In this document: positions 32,530 through 46,331 of the stretch, piece after piece
Numbering within the stretch: position 1 is the stretch's first letter
How the letters are laid out: every line of letters starts with the position of its first letter
From: Lentzea albidocapillata subsp. violacea
GTDB taxonomy: Bacteria > Actinomycetota > Actinomycetes > Mycobacteriales > Pseudonocardiaceae
Direction of reading: 5' to 3'
DNA length: 64,000 bases
Assembly: GCF_900100275.1 (NCBI RefSeq)
Contig: NZ_FNET01000004.1
Span: forward strand, 372,001 to 436,000
The notes under the pieces: model-generated
The model's input: only the letters and a program-made list of their open reading frames with translations
What the model was told of the DNA's origin: nothing
Database searches by the model: none
Made by a program: the position numbers and the translations under genes

Positions 32530-33366
32530 TTACCGAAGCGCGGCCAGAAGACGTTTCGCTTCGTGCCGAGCAGGCTCCAGAAGCGGACTGGGTGTCGGCG
32601 TCCCCGAGTTGATCCGGACGACGTTCGAGCAGACCAGAAGCTGGGCGAGCAACCCCGAGCGGCTGTTGAGGTCATCCGCGAAGACCTCCTGTACCCGATC
32701 AGCCACCGCTGGCACCCGGAGACTGGCTCCCCACAGCGTTGCGGCGTCCAAACCACGCGGTCCGAGCCCCCAGGCCTCCCAGTCCAGCAGGCAGAACTCC
32801 GGCCCGGTGACGTTGCCCCAATGAAGCTCGGCGTGGGCCGTTGCCCACTCGTCCACCTCGGTTTTCACACCCTCGTCGCCGAACACCTGGTTGATGCGGC
32901 GCGTCACGTGCTTCTGCGAGATTCCCACCCGTCGAGTCTGGAACTCGGCCAGAGCCGCCAGCGACGCCTTCAAGTCATTCCACCACGTCGGCAAAATGTC
33001 CGGCTCGTGGTCAATGACCCCGGTTGACTGCACGGCTGTGGACGAGACGATTTCGGCCTCGTCTGCCCGCCACACCACCGATCGTCGCTGGTCGATCCAG
33101 CGGTACGAGCGGTACAACTCGGGCTTTCTCACGCCGACGATCGATGAAGCGGCTTCCCCTCCAAACCATGCCTGGAGGTGCACACCTTCCGGAGTTCTCC
33201 ACGCCACACGCACCCAGGTGTCCGCTGTCGTGGGAAGGCCGACCGTTGCGCCCTGGGTGCCGTAGGTGGGGCGGGACCGCACCAGTTGCACCCCCAGCGC
33301 CCTTTCGACCTCGGCGAACACGTCATCCAGGGGTTCGTTACGCAGCTTGTAGCCGTCGAATTTCAT
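32530..33366 (-). CDS. APH-fold phosphotransferase-like protein
   Basis: About 278 residues. The C-terminal HAELHWGNVTGPEFCLLDWEAWGLGP block carries the catalytic HxxLHxGN-type motif and the DW of aminoglycoside phosphotransferase-fold proteins, here with E for the usual catalytic D (AELHWGN). The N-terminal nucleotide lobe is weak. It starts at ATG 33366; the same frame is open further upstream, where the remnant of another gene is fused to it. Substrate unknown; the altered catalytic motif suggests a non-standard or inactive kinase. Confidence 0.68.
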   Translation of the reverse strand: MKFDGYKLRNEPLDDVFAEVERALGVQLVRSRPTYGTQGATVGLPTTADTWVRVAWRTPEGVHLQAWFGGEAASSIVGVRKPELYRSYRWIDQRRSVVWRADEAEIVSSTAVQSTGVIDHEPDILPTWWNDLKASLAALAEFQTRRVGISQKHVTRRINQVFGDEGVKTEVDEWATAHAELHWGNVTGPEFCLLDWEAWGLGPRGLDAATLWGASLRVPAVADRVQEVFADDLNSRSGLLAQLLVCSNVVRINSGTPTPSPLLEPARHEAKRLLAALR

Positions 33367-33749
33367 AATTCGATAAGTTGACAGGCGCTTGCGATCCACG
33401 TCCAGCGTGGTAGCGCTGATGAGGTCACGCAGATGGGTTGGGTTGCCGGCGCCGACCGCGACGCGTTGGACTGCTGGCAGCGCATAGGCGAGCCGGAACG
33501 CGGCCTGGTGCTGGCTGCACAATGGCTGGCCTTCCAGGATCGTCCGTGCGTTGATTTCGTTCCGCGCTGACGAGCATCCCGGCGCGCACCATCACGACGT
33601 CGGGGCGCGGCGCCTTCGTCGGCCGCCAATGCTGCCGGCACAGGGGCCGGGTTCCACGAGGAGATGCCCCACTCTCCGCACAGACCCGCGTCGACCGTGA
33701 AGGCTCGATCAGTAAGTTGGAACTTCACTGTACTCAGCAGGCCCGACAA
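33367..33749 (-). pseudogene. Decayed aldo/keto reductase-like gene
   Basis: Three frames each hold a piece of what looks like one protein. Frame one reads LCGEWGISSWNPAPV; a second reads VMVRAGMLVSAERN; a third reads ILEGQPLCSQHQAAF, then RLAYALPAVQRVAVGAGNPT and HLRDLI. The order and content resemble the C-terminal half of an aldo/keto reductase-like enzyme (AWG-S-WDP, then a VG-NP-HL motif). The N-terminal half is missing. I assign the family only by resemblance. Confidence 0.5.
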
Positions 33750-33763
33750 GATCGCCGGACGCG

Positions 33764-33799
33764 GAACGGCCCGCCTCCCCGGAGGGAAGCGGGCCGTTC
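33764..33799 (-). terminator. metK terminator
   Basis: Perfect 11-bp stem, arms 33764-33774 (GAACGGCCCGC) and 33789-33799, with a smaller CTCC/GGAG pairing inside the loop. It lies 16 bases beyond the metK stop and closes the minus-strand gmk-metK region. Confidence 0.8.
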
Positions 33800-33815
33800 G
33801 GGGGCTTGCGGGTGA

Positions 33816-35024
<1,209 letters not shown>

Positions 35025-35056
35025 TCCTTAGGTGCAGGGTTGGACTGAAGAAAATT

Positions 35057-36310
35057 CTACTTAGAGTCAGTCAAGCGAGCGCTAACCGCGTCCCACACCG
35101 CGGACGCCACTTGCGTCTTGGGTCCGTGGGGTATAGGAGTCTCGGCGCCATCCGGGGACAGCAGCCAGCCGGCGTTGTCGTCCTGCTCGAACGCCTTGCC
35201 GTCGCCGACCGCGTTCAGCACCAGGAGGTCGCACCCCTTGCGCCGCAGCTTCGCCCGTCCGTAGTCGAGCACCGACGTCGTCTCGTCGCCGGTCTCCGCG
35301 GCGAAACCGACGATCAGCTGGCCCGTCCTACGTGCGGAAACGAGCTCCACGAGGATGTCGGGGTTCTTCGTCAGCGTGATCGGGTCGGGGTCACCGTCGG
35401 TCTTCTTGATCTTGTGCCCGGTGAGCGACGACGGCCGGAAGTCGGCCACCGCGGCGGCCATCACGACCACGTCCGCGTCCGCCGACACCTTGTGCATGGC
35501 GTCGCGCAGCTCCACCGCGGAGCCCACGCGGACGAGGTCGACACCCGCGGGCGTGGCCAGGTCCGCAGTGTTGCCCGCGACCAAAGTCACTCGGGCACCG
35601 CGTTGCGCCGCCACCCGCGCGAGTGCATAGCCCTGCTTGCCGGACGAGCGGTTGCCGATGAACCGCACCGGATCGAGTGGCTCCCGCGTGCCACCGGCGG
35701 AGATCGCGACGTGCACACCTTCGAGTGTCCGCCGCAGGGCGTCGGGCCGCACCAGCAGCAGCCGGGCGAGTTCGACGATCTCGGCGGGGTCGGGCAGGCG
35801 GCCCTTGCCGGTGTCCTTGCCCGTCAGCCGGCCGGCAGCCGGTTCGGCGACGATGACGCCACGGCCGCGCAGCAGTTGCACGTTGTGCTGGGTGGCCGGG
35901 TGCTCCCACATCTCGGTGTGCATCGCCGGCACCAGCAGGACCGGGCAGCGCGCGGTCAGCAGGGTGTTCGTCAGGAGGTCGTCCGCGAGGCCGTGCGCGG
36001 CCTTCGCGATCAGGTTCGCCGTCGCCGGGGCGACCACGACGAGGTCGGCGTTCTGCCCGAGCTTGACGTGCGGCACCTCGTGCACGTCGTCGAACGGGTC
36101 GGCGGACACGACCTGGCCGGACAGCGCCTCGAACGTCGCCGCGCCCACGAACTTCAGCGCGCCCTCGGTGGGGACGACCCGCACGGAGTGACCGGACTCG
36201 GTCAGCCGCCGCAACACCTCACAGGCCTTGTACGCGGCGATGCCCCCACCAACCCCGAGAACGATCCGGGGCTTGACGGGGGCATCAACGTCAGATGCAG
36301 CGGAAGTCAA
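35057..36310 (-). CDS. coaBC: Phosphopantothenoylcysteine synthetase/decarboxylase
   Basis: A 417-residue fusion of two steps of CoA synthesis. Residues 1-190 are the FMN-dependent CoaC decarboxylase (LGVGGGIAAYKA, catalytic His in EVPHVKLGQNAD, and PAMHTEMW, the actinobacterial form of PxMNxxMW). Residues 195-417 are CoaB, which couples cysteine using CTP: GGTREPLDPVRFIGNRSSGKQG, the KIKK motif before TDGDP, and TKNPDIL. Upstream lies the 610-bp hairpin-rich spacer that separates it from rpoZ. Confidence 0.96.
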   Translation of the reverse strand: MTSAASDVDAPVKPRIVLGVGGGIAAYKACEVLRRLTESGHSVRVVPTEGALKFVGAATFEALSGQVVSADPFDDVHEVPHVKLGQNADLVVVAPATANLIAKAAHGLADDLLTNTLLTARCPVLLVPAMHTEMWEHPATQHNVQLLRGRGVIVAEPAAGRLTGKDTGKGRLPDPAEIVELARLLLVRPDALRRTLEGVHVAISAGGTREPLDPVRFIGNRSSGKQGYALARVAAQRGARVTLVAGNTADLATPAGVDLVRVGSAVELRDAMHKVSADADVVVMAAAVADFRPSSLTGHKIKKTDGDPDPITLTKNPDILVELVSARRTGQLIVGFAAETGDETTSVLDYGRAKLRRKGCDLLVLNAVGDGKAFEQDDNAGWLLSPDGAETPIPHGPKTQVASAVWDAVSARLTDSK

Positions 36311-36393
36311 CAGCTCTCCTGTGAAGGAACGACCGCGAGGTCACCCCCGCGACATGCACTCCCGCCGAGTCCAAAGAGAAGACCCGCTGGGTC

Positions 36394-36535
36394 CGGGGAC
36401 AAAGTCCCCGACTCTGAAGCCTAGGGGCAAGCCCCAGACTTTGACACCAGGGCTTGCCTCCAGCCCCAAAGCAAGGGACAAGGGGCAAGCCCAGGCTTCG
36501 GAACCTAGAAGCCAAGACCCCGACCTCAGTGCCAA
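36394..36535. repeat. Degenerate GC-hairpin region flanking the 28-bp array
   Basis: Upstream of coaBC there are several compact hairpins with 3- or 4-base loops: CGGGGAC-AAA-GTCCCCG at 36394-36410, GGGGCAAGCCCC at 36424-36435 and GGGGCAAGCCC at 36482-36492, plus one inverted copy (GGCTTGCC, 36451-36458). They look like diverged units of the array to the right. The remaining bases 36311-36393 show nothing I can name. Confidence 0.6.
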
Positions 36536-36845
36536 GGGCCGAAGCCTCTGGACTTTGGGTAGGGGCCGATGCCTCCAACCTGGGGTCCAGGGGCGAAGCC
36601 TCTGGTCCCCAGGTCCGCAGGCGAAGCCTCTGGTCCCGGAGTCCGCGGGCGAAGCCTCTGGTCCCGGAGTCCGGGGGCGAAGCCTCTGGTCCTTGGGGCA
36701 GGGGGCGAAGCCTCCAACCTTGGGACCAAGGGGCGAAGCCTCTGGCCCTGGGGGTCGGCGGCGAAGCCTCCGGCCTTGGGGCCTAGGGGCGAAGCCTCTG
36801 GCCTTGGGGGTCCGGGGGCGAAGCCCTCCGGCTGGGGTGTGGGGG
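36536..36845. repeat. 28-bp tandem repeat array in the rpoZ-coaBC spacer
   Basis: The core GCGAAGCC begins at 36593, 36621, 36649, 36677, 36705, 36733, 36761 and 36789, exactly 28 bases apart, and then at 36818 (29). Two variant copies precede it (GCCGATGCC at 36565, GCCGAAGCC at 36538). The longer unit reads GGGGCGAAGCCTCTGG followed by about 12 variable bases, often TCCCGGAGTCCG. Each core can fold to a GGC-TTC-GCC triloop hairpin in the minus-strand transcript. A period of 28 is not a multiple of three, so it is not a protein repeat. About 11 units. Confidence 0.92.
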
Positions 36846-36858
36846 CTCGGCCCCCACA
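36838..36858 (-). terminator. rpoZ terminator
   Basis: Perfect 9-bp stem, arms 36838-36846 (TGTGGGGGC) and 36850-36858, triloop TCG. It lies 62 bases after the rpoZ stop on the minus strand and directly borders the 28-bp array. Confidence 0.75.
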
Positions 36859-36920
36859 AGACACTAGAAGGCGGTCCAGGTCTGCGCTTTCCGCAGACAG
36901 ACCTCTCCCAGAGCAGCCTT

Positions 36921-37205
36921 CTACGCTTCGCTTCCCTCAGTGTGCTCGAGGAGACCAGCGTGGATCTCCCTGAGCGCGATCGAGAGGGGCTTCTCACGCG
37001 GGCCCGGCTCGACGAGCGGGCCGACGTACTCGAGCAGGCCCTCGCCGAGCTGTGCGTAGTAGTCGTTGATCTGGCGGGCACGCTTCGCGGCGTAGATCAC
37101 CAACGCGTACTTCGAGCTCACCTGCTCAAGCAGGTCGTCGATCGGCGGGTTGGTGATGCCCTCCGGAGAACCGGTCAGGTGACCGAGCTCGGTGTGGGTG
37201 ATCAC
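36921..37205 (-). CDS. rpoZ: RNA polymerase omega subunit
   Basis: A 94-residue omega subunit, which helps fold and hold RpoC. The conserved core [32 protein letters not shown] is present, with a longer actinobacterial C-terminus ending in [11 protein letters not shown]. The GTG start at 37205 follows the gmk stop by three bases. Third gene of mihF-gmk-rpoZ. Confidence 0.96.
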   Translation of the reverse strand: MITHTELGHLTGSPEGITNPPIDDLLEQVSSKYALVIYAAKRARQINDYYAQLGEGLLEYVGPLVEPGPREKPLSIALREIHAGLLEHTEGSEA

Positions 37206-37208
37206 TCG

Positions 37209-37805
37209 TCAATCTCCTGAATTTCGTGGTCCGACCATCAAGGATAGCAAGTCGGACACGGCCGACTGCACGTCGGCGTTCACGACGACCTCGTCGAACT
37301 CCTTTTCGGCCGCCAGCTCCTCGCGGGCGATGGCCAACCGGCGTTCGACGACGTCCGGGTGTTCGGTGCCTCTGCCGGTCAACCGGTCTACCAGCTGCTC
37401 CCAGGACGGGGGCGCCAGCATGACCAGCCGGGCGTCCGGCATGGCCACGCGGACCTGCCGTGCGCCCTGCAGTTCGATCTCCAGGAGCGCGGGACGGCCC
37501 GCGGCCAAAGCTTCTTCGACGGGCCTGCGAGGGGTTCCGTAGTGGTTTCCGGCGAACTCGGCGTGTTCGAGGAACTCGCCCGCCTCGGCCATCTGCTGGA
37601 ACTTCTCGTGGTCCACGAAGTGGTAGTGCACTCCGTCGACCTCGCCCGGCCTCGGCTTCCTGGTGGTCACCGAGACGGAAAAGTAGACATCGGGTTGCTG
37701 CCTGCGCAGCTCCGCCAGCACGCTGGACTTGCCAACGCCGGACGGCCCGGACAAGACGGTGAGGCGGGAACGGGCAACACCCGTTCCCGCCTCGGTGCCA
37801 ATCAC
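37209..37805 (-). CDS. gmk: Guanylate kinase
   Basis: A 198-residue enzyme phosphorylating GMP to GDP. P-loop [11 protein letters not shown], then [19 protein letters not shown] for GMP binding and [11 protein letters not shown]. Start is the GTG at 37805, which overlaps the mihF stop (GTGA). Order mihF-gmk-rpoZ is the same as in Mycobacterium tuberculosis. Confidence 0.96.
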   Translation of the reverse strand: MIGTEAGTGVARSRLTVLSGPSGVGKSSVLAELRRQQPDVYFSVSVTTRKPRPGEVDGVHYHFVDHEKFQQMAEAGEFLEHAEFAGNHYGTPRRPVEEALAAGRPALLEIELQGARQVRVAMPDARLVMLAPPSWEQLVDRLTGRGTEHPDVVERRLAIAREELAAEKEFDEVVVNADVQSAVSDLLSLMVGPRNSGD

Positions 37806-38119
37806 TCTCCGCTGAACTCGGAGAGCAGGGCCTTGCGCTGACGGTCACCAAGACCGCGCAGGCGACGGCTGGGAGCGATCTCGAGGCGCTCCATGATCTG
37901 CTGAGCACGCACCTTGCCGACACCCGGCAGGGCCTCAAGCAGCGCGGACACCTTCATCTTGCCAAGGATCTCATCGCTCTCGGCGGACTTCAGCACGTCC
38001 GTCAGGGTCGTGCCGCCACGCTTGAGGCGCTCCTTGAGCTCAGCCCGGACGCGACGAGCGGCAGCAGCCTTCTCCAGCGCTGCGGCCCGCTGCTCCTCGG
38101 TAAGCTGGGGAAGAGCCAC
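37802..38119 (-). CDS. mihF: Integration host factor, actinobacterial type (mIHF)
   Basis: A 105-residue nucleoid protein unrelated to E. coli IHF. It begins with [20 protein letters not shown] and has an [15 protein letters not shown] helix. The H2TH-type DNA-binding core is [21 protein letters not shown] followed by [17 protein letters not shown]. The family condenses DNA and affects antibiotic production in Streptomyces. The GTG at 38119, preceded by GGAGGAAATC, matches the family N-terminus. The longer frame upstream is not part of the protein. Confidence 0.95.
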   Translation of the reverse strand: MALPQLTEEQRAAALEKAAAARRVRAELKERLKRGGTTLTDVLKSAESDEILGKMKVSALLEALPGVGKVRAQQIMERLEIAPSRRLRGLGDRQRKALLSEFSGE

Positions 38120-38416
38120 GATTTCCTCCGTGGTGTGGATTCTTTTCGGATCGGTGCCGCGAACATACCGACCGCAATTGCCTGAGTACAACGTGACCCA
38201 GTCAGGTAAATCTTCAGCGGCCATGAGTGATGCGGCGGGTGGTAGTAGTACCAAACACCCTCCGGCGGCCTGATCACTGCCCTCCGGCAACTCGTCGCCC
38301 ACTCTAGGTGTGCTATGAGGCCGGTGACCAGCGGGGCAGCCGGTGTCGTGGACCCTACCAACACATGTTTGCCCAGGTGAGCGCGCCACACCCCAAAAGA
38401 TGCGGCGCGCCCCTCC
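38120..38416. other. 297-bp spacer between pyrF and mihF
   Basis: No gene seen. It must hold the pyr operon terminator and the mihF promoter. A 7-bp stem GCGCGCC/GGCGCGC (38381-38387 and 38404-38410), with a 16-base loop, lies just after pyrF. The mihF mRNA leader may be long; I cannot assign a -35/-10 pair confidently. Confidence 0.5.
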
Positions 38417-39225
38417 TCAGAGGCTCTGCTGGACCCTCTGCACGGCGCTGACCAGCGACGATACGTCGGGGCCATGCTTGAGAACATCTCGTGAAGAAGT
38501 CGGAAAGACGTTGCGCATGTCGGGTCCGAAGAGCCGTTTCAGATCAGCCACGGAGCCACCCTGAGCGCCGAAACCGGGGGCCAGGATCGGTCCGTTGAAC
38601 CGGCTGAGGTCTACATCCGTTTCCCCGATCGTGGCGCCCACGACGAGACCGACATCGCCGCACGGGGAAATGCCTGAATTTCGAGCCGCGGCGAAATCGA
38701 TGATCGTCTGCGCCACGGTTCGCCCGTCCGGAGCAACCACCCGCTGGACCTGCGCGCCCTCCGGGTTGGACGTGAGGGCGAGCACGAACACGCCCCTGCC
38801 CGTCTCCCGCGCCGTGTCGAGGGCGGGCTGCAGCGACCCGAAACCGAGGAACGGTGAGAGCGTGACCGCGTCACCGGCCAGCGGTGAGCCGTCGCCCAGG
38901 TACGCCTGGGCGTAGGCGGCCATGGTCGAGCCGATGTCGCCGCGCTTGGCGTCCACGAGCACCAGCGTGCCCGAGTCGCGCAGCTCCGCGATCACCCGCT
39001 CCAGCACGGCGACGCCCCGCGACCCGTAGGCCTCGAAGAACGCCGCCTGCGGCTTCACCATCGACACCCTGCCGCCGAACGCCTCCACGGCGGTCAGGGC
39101 GAACCGTTCGAGGCCCTCGGCGGTCCTGGAGAGGCCCCAGGCGTCCAGCAGGCTCGGGTGCGGGTCGATCCCGACGCACAGGGGTCCGTGCGCCGCAACG
39201 GCTTTCGCGAGCTTCTCGCCGAACG

Positions 39226-39229
<4 letters not shown>
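38417..39229 (-). CDS. pyrF: Orotidine 5'-phosphate decarboxylase (type 2)
   Basis: A 270-residue enzyme for the last step to UMP. The active-site motif [12 protein letters not shown] has the Asp-Lys-Asp catalytic array, and PGFGAQGG closes the barrel. This is the longer actinobacterial subfamily, not the 230-residue E. coli form. The GTG start overlaps the carB stop by four bases. Last gene of the pyr operon. Confidence 0.96.
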
Positions 39230-42527
<3,298 letters not shown>

Positions 42528-42528
<1 letters not shown>

Positions 42529-43640
42529 CAGCGGGCCTCATTCATCAGCGTCACGAACTCGTCGAACAGGGGCGCGGCGTCGTGGGGACCGGCCGCGGCC
42601 TCGGGGTGGTACTGCACGGAGAACGCCGGCGCGTCGAGCAGCCGGACGCCCTCGACGGTGCCGTCGTTCGGGCAGTAGTGCGACAGCACGGCGCGGCCGA
42701 ACTCGGAGGAGAACTCCTCGCCCGGCGTGCCTTCCAGCGCGAACCCGTGGTTCTGCGAGGTGATGGCGACCTTGCCCGTGGCCACGTCGATGACCGGGAT
42801 GTTGATGCCGCGGTGGCCGTAACGCATCTTGTACGTCCCGCGGCCGACCGCGCGGCCCAGGATCTGGTTGCCGAAGCAGATGCCGAACAGCGGCAGCTTG
42901 CGGCCCAGCGCCTCTTTTGTCAGCGCGATGGCGTGGTCCTGCGTGGCCGGGTCGCCCGGGCCGTTCGAGAGGAACAGGCCGTCCGGGCTGACCTTCAGGA
43001 TGTCCTCGAAGGAGCTCGTGAGCGGCAGCACGTGCACCTCGATGCCGCGCGCCGCCATCATCCGCGGGGTGTTCGACTTGATGCCCAGGTCGAGCGCCGC
43101 GACAGTGAACTTCTTCGCACCGATGGCCTCGACGACGTACGGCTTCGAAGTGGTGACGTCGACCGCGAGGTTCGCGCCGACCATCTGCGCGGAGGCCTTG
43201 ACCTGCTCGACCATCGACGCGTCGTCGGTGAGGCCGGAACCGGAGAACACCCCGGCGCGCATGGCGCCCTGCTCGCGGATGTGGCGGGTCAGGGTGCGGG
43301 TGTCGAGGCCCGCGATGCCGACGATGCCCTGGTTCGTCAGCTCCTCGTCCAGGCCGCGCTTGGACCGCCAGTTCGACGGCGTGCGCGCGGGGTCGCGGAC
43401 CACGTAGCCGGCGACCCAGATCCTGCTCGACTCGTCGTCCTCGTCGTTCCAGCCGGTGTTGCCGATCTGCGGCGCGGTCTGCACCACGATCTGGCGGTGG
43501 TAGGAGGGGTCCGTCAGGGTTTCCTGGTACCCGGTCATGGCCGTGGAGAACACGACCTCGCCGAGCGAGACGCCGGTCGCTCCGTACGCCTCACCGCAGA
43601 AGACACGTCCGTCTTCCAGCACCAATGCCGCGTTCGTCAC
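42528..43640 (-). CDS. carA: Carbamoyl-phosphate synthase small subunit
   Basis: A 370-residue glutamine amidotransferase that channels ammonia to CarB. The class I triad is Cys in [13 protein letters not shown] and His-Glu in [11 protein letters not shown]. The N-terminal domain starts [16 protein letters not shown]. The GTG at 43640, four bases into the overlap with the upstream gene, fits this N-terminus better than the ATG upstream. Confidence 0.96.
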
Positions 43641-44125
43641 GCCTTGCCTCCCACTAGAGCTGCAACCCATTCGTCGTACACGTCTTTGTCGTCACCGCGG
43701 AAACCGGTGTCGAAGAGGTGGCCTTCGTGCTCCCACTGGACCACCAGGAGGCCTTCCTCGCTGAACATGACCTTCCCGGCCAGTCCCCGGTCGGTGCGGG
43801 CGTCGCGGATGGACCCGGCGGGGATGAAGAGCGGCGAGGCGCCGGTCCGGTCGATCGCGATGCCTTCCGGCACAAGGCTCAGCGTGGCCTCGGCGCGGTG
43901 GCCGATGTCACCGACCTGGATGCGGTCCTGCCAGTTGCCCGCGTTCGTCGTTCCGATGTAGACGCCCGTGGTGGCGAGCTTCGGCGTGCCCAGCGCGGCC
44001 GGCGTCGAGGGGAACGCCGGCAGGTCGGCCTGCTTGCGCTGGCGTCGCTTCCAGCCGTGCCACATGCCGTAGACGCACAGGGCGAAGAAGACGAAGACCG
44101 CCAGGGACAGGAGGATCCGAGTCAT
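43637..44125 (-). CDS. PH-like membrane protein of the pyr operon (Rv1382-like)
   Basis: A 162-residue protein with one N-terminal membrane helix ([19 protein letters not shown]) followed by a basic stretch and a cytoplasmic beta-rich domain ([31 protein letters not shown] strands). The gene sits between pyrC and carA, as does Rv1382 in Mycobacterium tuberculosis. Overlaps of four bases on both sides tie it to the operon. Function unknown; a membrane anchor for pyrimidine enzymes is a speculation I would not rely on. Confidence 0.82.
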   Translation of the reverse strand: MTRILLSLAVFVFFALCVYGMWHGWKRRQRKQADLPAFPSTPAALGTPKLATTGVYIGTTNAGNWQDRIQVGDIGHRAEATLSLVPEGIAIDRTGASPLFIPAGSIRDARTDRGLAGKVMFSEEGLLVVQWEHEGHLFDTGFRGDDKDVYDEWVAALVGGKA

Positions 44126-45402
44126 TCCGCAATCCTCCCCGCCACCGAGGTCACCCGGCCACGCAAGATGGTGGCCGTCACCGCCGCGGGCAGTTCCATG
44201 CCCTCGAACGGGGTGTTGCCCGCGATGCTCGCGAACTGCGCGCCGTGCACCGTCCACGACGCGTCCGGGTCGACCAGCACGAGGTTCGCTGGCTCGCCGA
44301 CCGCGATCGGACGGCCCTGGTCGGTCAGGCCGGCGATCTCGGCGGGCTTCTCGCTCATCACCCGCGCGACGCCGCGCCAGTCCAGCAGGCCGGTCTTCAC
44401 CATGGTCTCGACGACGATGCCCAGCGCGGTCTGCAGGCCGAGCATGCCCGGACGGGCCGCCGACCACTCGCAGTCCTTGTCCTGGACCGCGTGCGGGGCG
44501 TGGTCCGTGGCGACGCAGTCGATCGTGCCGTCCGCCAGGGCCTGCCGCAGCGCGTCGACGTCGGCCTGCGTGCGCAGCGGCGGGTTGACCTTGTTGACCG
44601 GGTCGTAGGTGCTGAGCCGGTCGTCGGTCAGGATCAGGTGGTGCGGGGTGACCTCGGCGCTGACCTTGGTACCGCGCGCCTTGGCCCACTTCAGGACGTC
44701 CGCCGTGCCCGTCGTGCTGACGTGGCAGACGTGCAGCCTCGCGTCGACCTGCTTCGCGAGGATGCAGTCACGGGCGACGATGGACTCCTCGGCCGCCGCC
44801 GGCCAGCCCTGCAGGCCGAGCCTGGACGCGTTCTCACCCTCGTGCGCCTGGGCACCGACCGTGAGGCGCGGTTCCTCGGCGTGCTGGGCGATGACGGCGC
44901 CCAGGGACTTCGAGTACTCCAGCGCGCGACGCATGATCAGCGGGTCGTGCACGCAGTGGCCGTCGTCGGAGAAGACGCGGACGTTCGCCTTGGACTTCGC
45001 CATCGTGCCGAGCTCGGCGAGCTTTTCGCCCTTGAGACCGACGGTGACGGCGCCGACCGGGTGGACGTCGACCAGGCCGACCTCCTGGCCGCGACGGGCG
45101 ACGTGCTCGACGATCACGGCGTTGTCGGCGACCGGGTCGGTGTTGGCCATGGCGAAGACGGCCGTGTAGCCACCGAGAGCGGCGGCACGTGAACCGGTCT
45201 CGATGGTCTCGGTGTCTTCGCGGCCGGGTTCCCGCAGGTGGGTGTGCAGGTCGACGAAACCGGGCAGGAGGACCGCCCCGTTGCCTTCGATGATCTCGGC
45301 GTTCTCGTCCGTACCTTCCGCGATCACGCCGTCGCGGATCAGCAGGTCGATCGGTTCACCCTCGCCATAGGGCCGTACTCCCTTGAGTAGCAAGGGTTTC
45401 AC
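44122..45402 (-). CDS. pyrC: Dihydroorotase
   Basis: A 426-residue class I dihydroorotase (amidohydrolase fold). It closes carbamoyl aspartate to dihydroorotate. Zinc ligands are in [16 protein letters not shown] and the VATDHAPH motif. It starts at GTG 45402 ([12 protein letters not shown]), overlapping the pyrB stop by four bases; the longer frame upstream is a shadow of pyrB. Confidence 0.96.
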   Translation of the reverse strand: MKPLLLKGVRPYGEGEPIDLLIRDGVIAEGTDENAEIIEGNGAVLLPGFVDLHTHLREPGREDTETIETGSRAAALGGYTAVFAMANTDPVADNAVIVEHVARRGQEVGLVDVHPVGAVTVGLKGEKLAELGTMAKSKANVRVFSDDGHCVHDPLIMRRALEYSKSLGAVIAQHAEEPRLTVGAQAHEGENASRLGLQGWPAAAEESIVARDCILAKQVDARLHVCHVSTTGTADVLKWAKARGTKVSAEVTPHHLILTDDRLSTYDPVNKVNPPLRTQADVDALRQALADGTIDCVATDHAPHAVQDKDCEWSAARPGMLGLQTALGIVVETMVKTGLLDWRGVARVMSEKPAEIAGLTDQGRPIAVGEPANLVLVDPDASWTVHGAQFASIAGNTPFEGMELPAAVTATILRGRVTSVAGRIAE

Positions 45403-46331
45403 GCGGTTTCCTCCTCGTGGGCAAGCAGGTGGTACAGCACGGCCATGCGCACGTGGACACCGTTGCGGACCTGCTCGGTGATGGCGGCCTGCGGGCTGTC
45501 GGCGACGACGGAGGCGATCTCCATGCCGCGCAGCATCGGGCCGGGGTGCAGCACGACGGCGTGCTCTGGCAGCAGCTTCAGGCGGCGCTCGTTGAGGCCG
45601 TAGGCGATCGAGTACTCGCGCGAGCTCGGGAAGAACCCGCCGGTCATCCGCTCGGCCTGCACGCGCAGCAACATCACGGCGTCCTGCGAGGCGAGCTCGG
45701 AGTCGATCTCGTGCGAGACCGTGACCGGCCACTTCTCGACACCGGTGGGCAGCAGGGTCGGCGGGGCGACCAGCGTGACCTCGGCACCGAGCGTGGTGAG
45801 CAGGTGCACGTTCGAGCGGGCGACCCGGCTGTGCAGGACGTCGCCGACGATCGCGACGCGGCGGCCGTCGAGGCTGCCGAGGCGGTCGCGCAGCGTGGCG
45901 GCGTCGAGCAACGCCTGCGTGGGGTGCTCGTGCATGCCGTCGCCGGCGTTCACCACGGACGTGTTCGTGTGCTTGAGCCAGCCCGCGAGCCGGTGTGCCG
46001 CACCGGATGCGGGATGCCGCACGATCACGCAGTCGGCGCCCGCCGCCTGCAGGGTCAGCGCGGTGTCGCGCAGCGACTCGCCCTTGCTGACGCTGGAACC
46101 GGAGCTGCTGACGTTGATCACGTCGGCGGACATCCACTTGCCGGCGATCTCGAAGCTGACTCGGGTGCGGGTGCTGTTCTCGTAGAACATCGTGATCACC
46201 GTGCGGCCGCGCAGCGTCGGCAGCTTGCGGACCTCGCGGCCGAGCAGCGCCTGCTTCAGCCTGTCCGCGGTGTCGAGGATCGCGATCGCCTGGTCGCGGT
46301 CGAGGCCGTCGGTGGAGAGCAGGTGCTTCAC
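45399..46331 (-). CDS. pyrB: Aspartate carbamoyltransferase catalytic chain
   Basis: A 310-residue transcarbamylase. Carbamoyl-phosphate site [12 protein letters not shown], aspartate-side loop and HPTQALLDA are all conserved. No pyrI regulatory subunit is present, as usual in actinobacteria. Starts four bases before the pyrR stop. Confidence 0.96.
   Translation of the reverse strand: MKHLLSTDGLDRDQAIAILDTADRLKQALLGREVRKLPTLRGRTVITMFYENSTRTRVSFEIAGKWMSADVINVSSSGSSVSKGESLRDTALTLQAAGADCVIVRHPASGAAHRLAGWLKHTNTSVVNAGDGMHEHPTQALLDAATLRDRLGSLDGRRVAIVGDVLHSRVARSNVHLLTTLGAEVTLVAPPTLLPTGVEKWPVTVSHEIDSELASQDAVMLLRVQAERMTGGFFPSSREYSIAYGLNERRLKLLPEHAVVLHPGPMLRGMEIASVVADSPQAAITEQVRNGVHVRMAVLYHLLAHEEETA

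Noticed and set aside
35025..35056. SAM riboswitch before metK
   Set aside because: Only 32 bases separate coaBC and metK, too short for one.
36536..36845. CRISPR array with 28-bp repeats
   Set aside because: There are no spacers: the 28 bp is the full period, the variable part is only about 12 bp and itself related between units, and no cas genes are present.
36938..36970. Long plus-strand ORFs starting near rpoZ
   Set aside because: Continuation of array-driven open frames; no start signal.
36341..37081. Protein with Gly/Pro/Arg/Ala repeats encoded by the array
   Set aside because: A 28-bp period shifts frame at every unit, several frames on both strands are open because of base composition, and the frame overlaps rpoZ.
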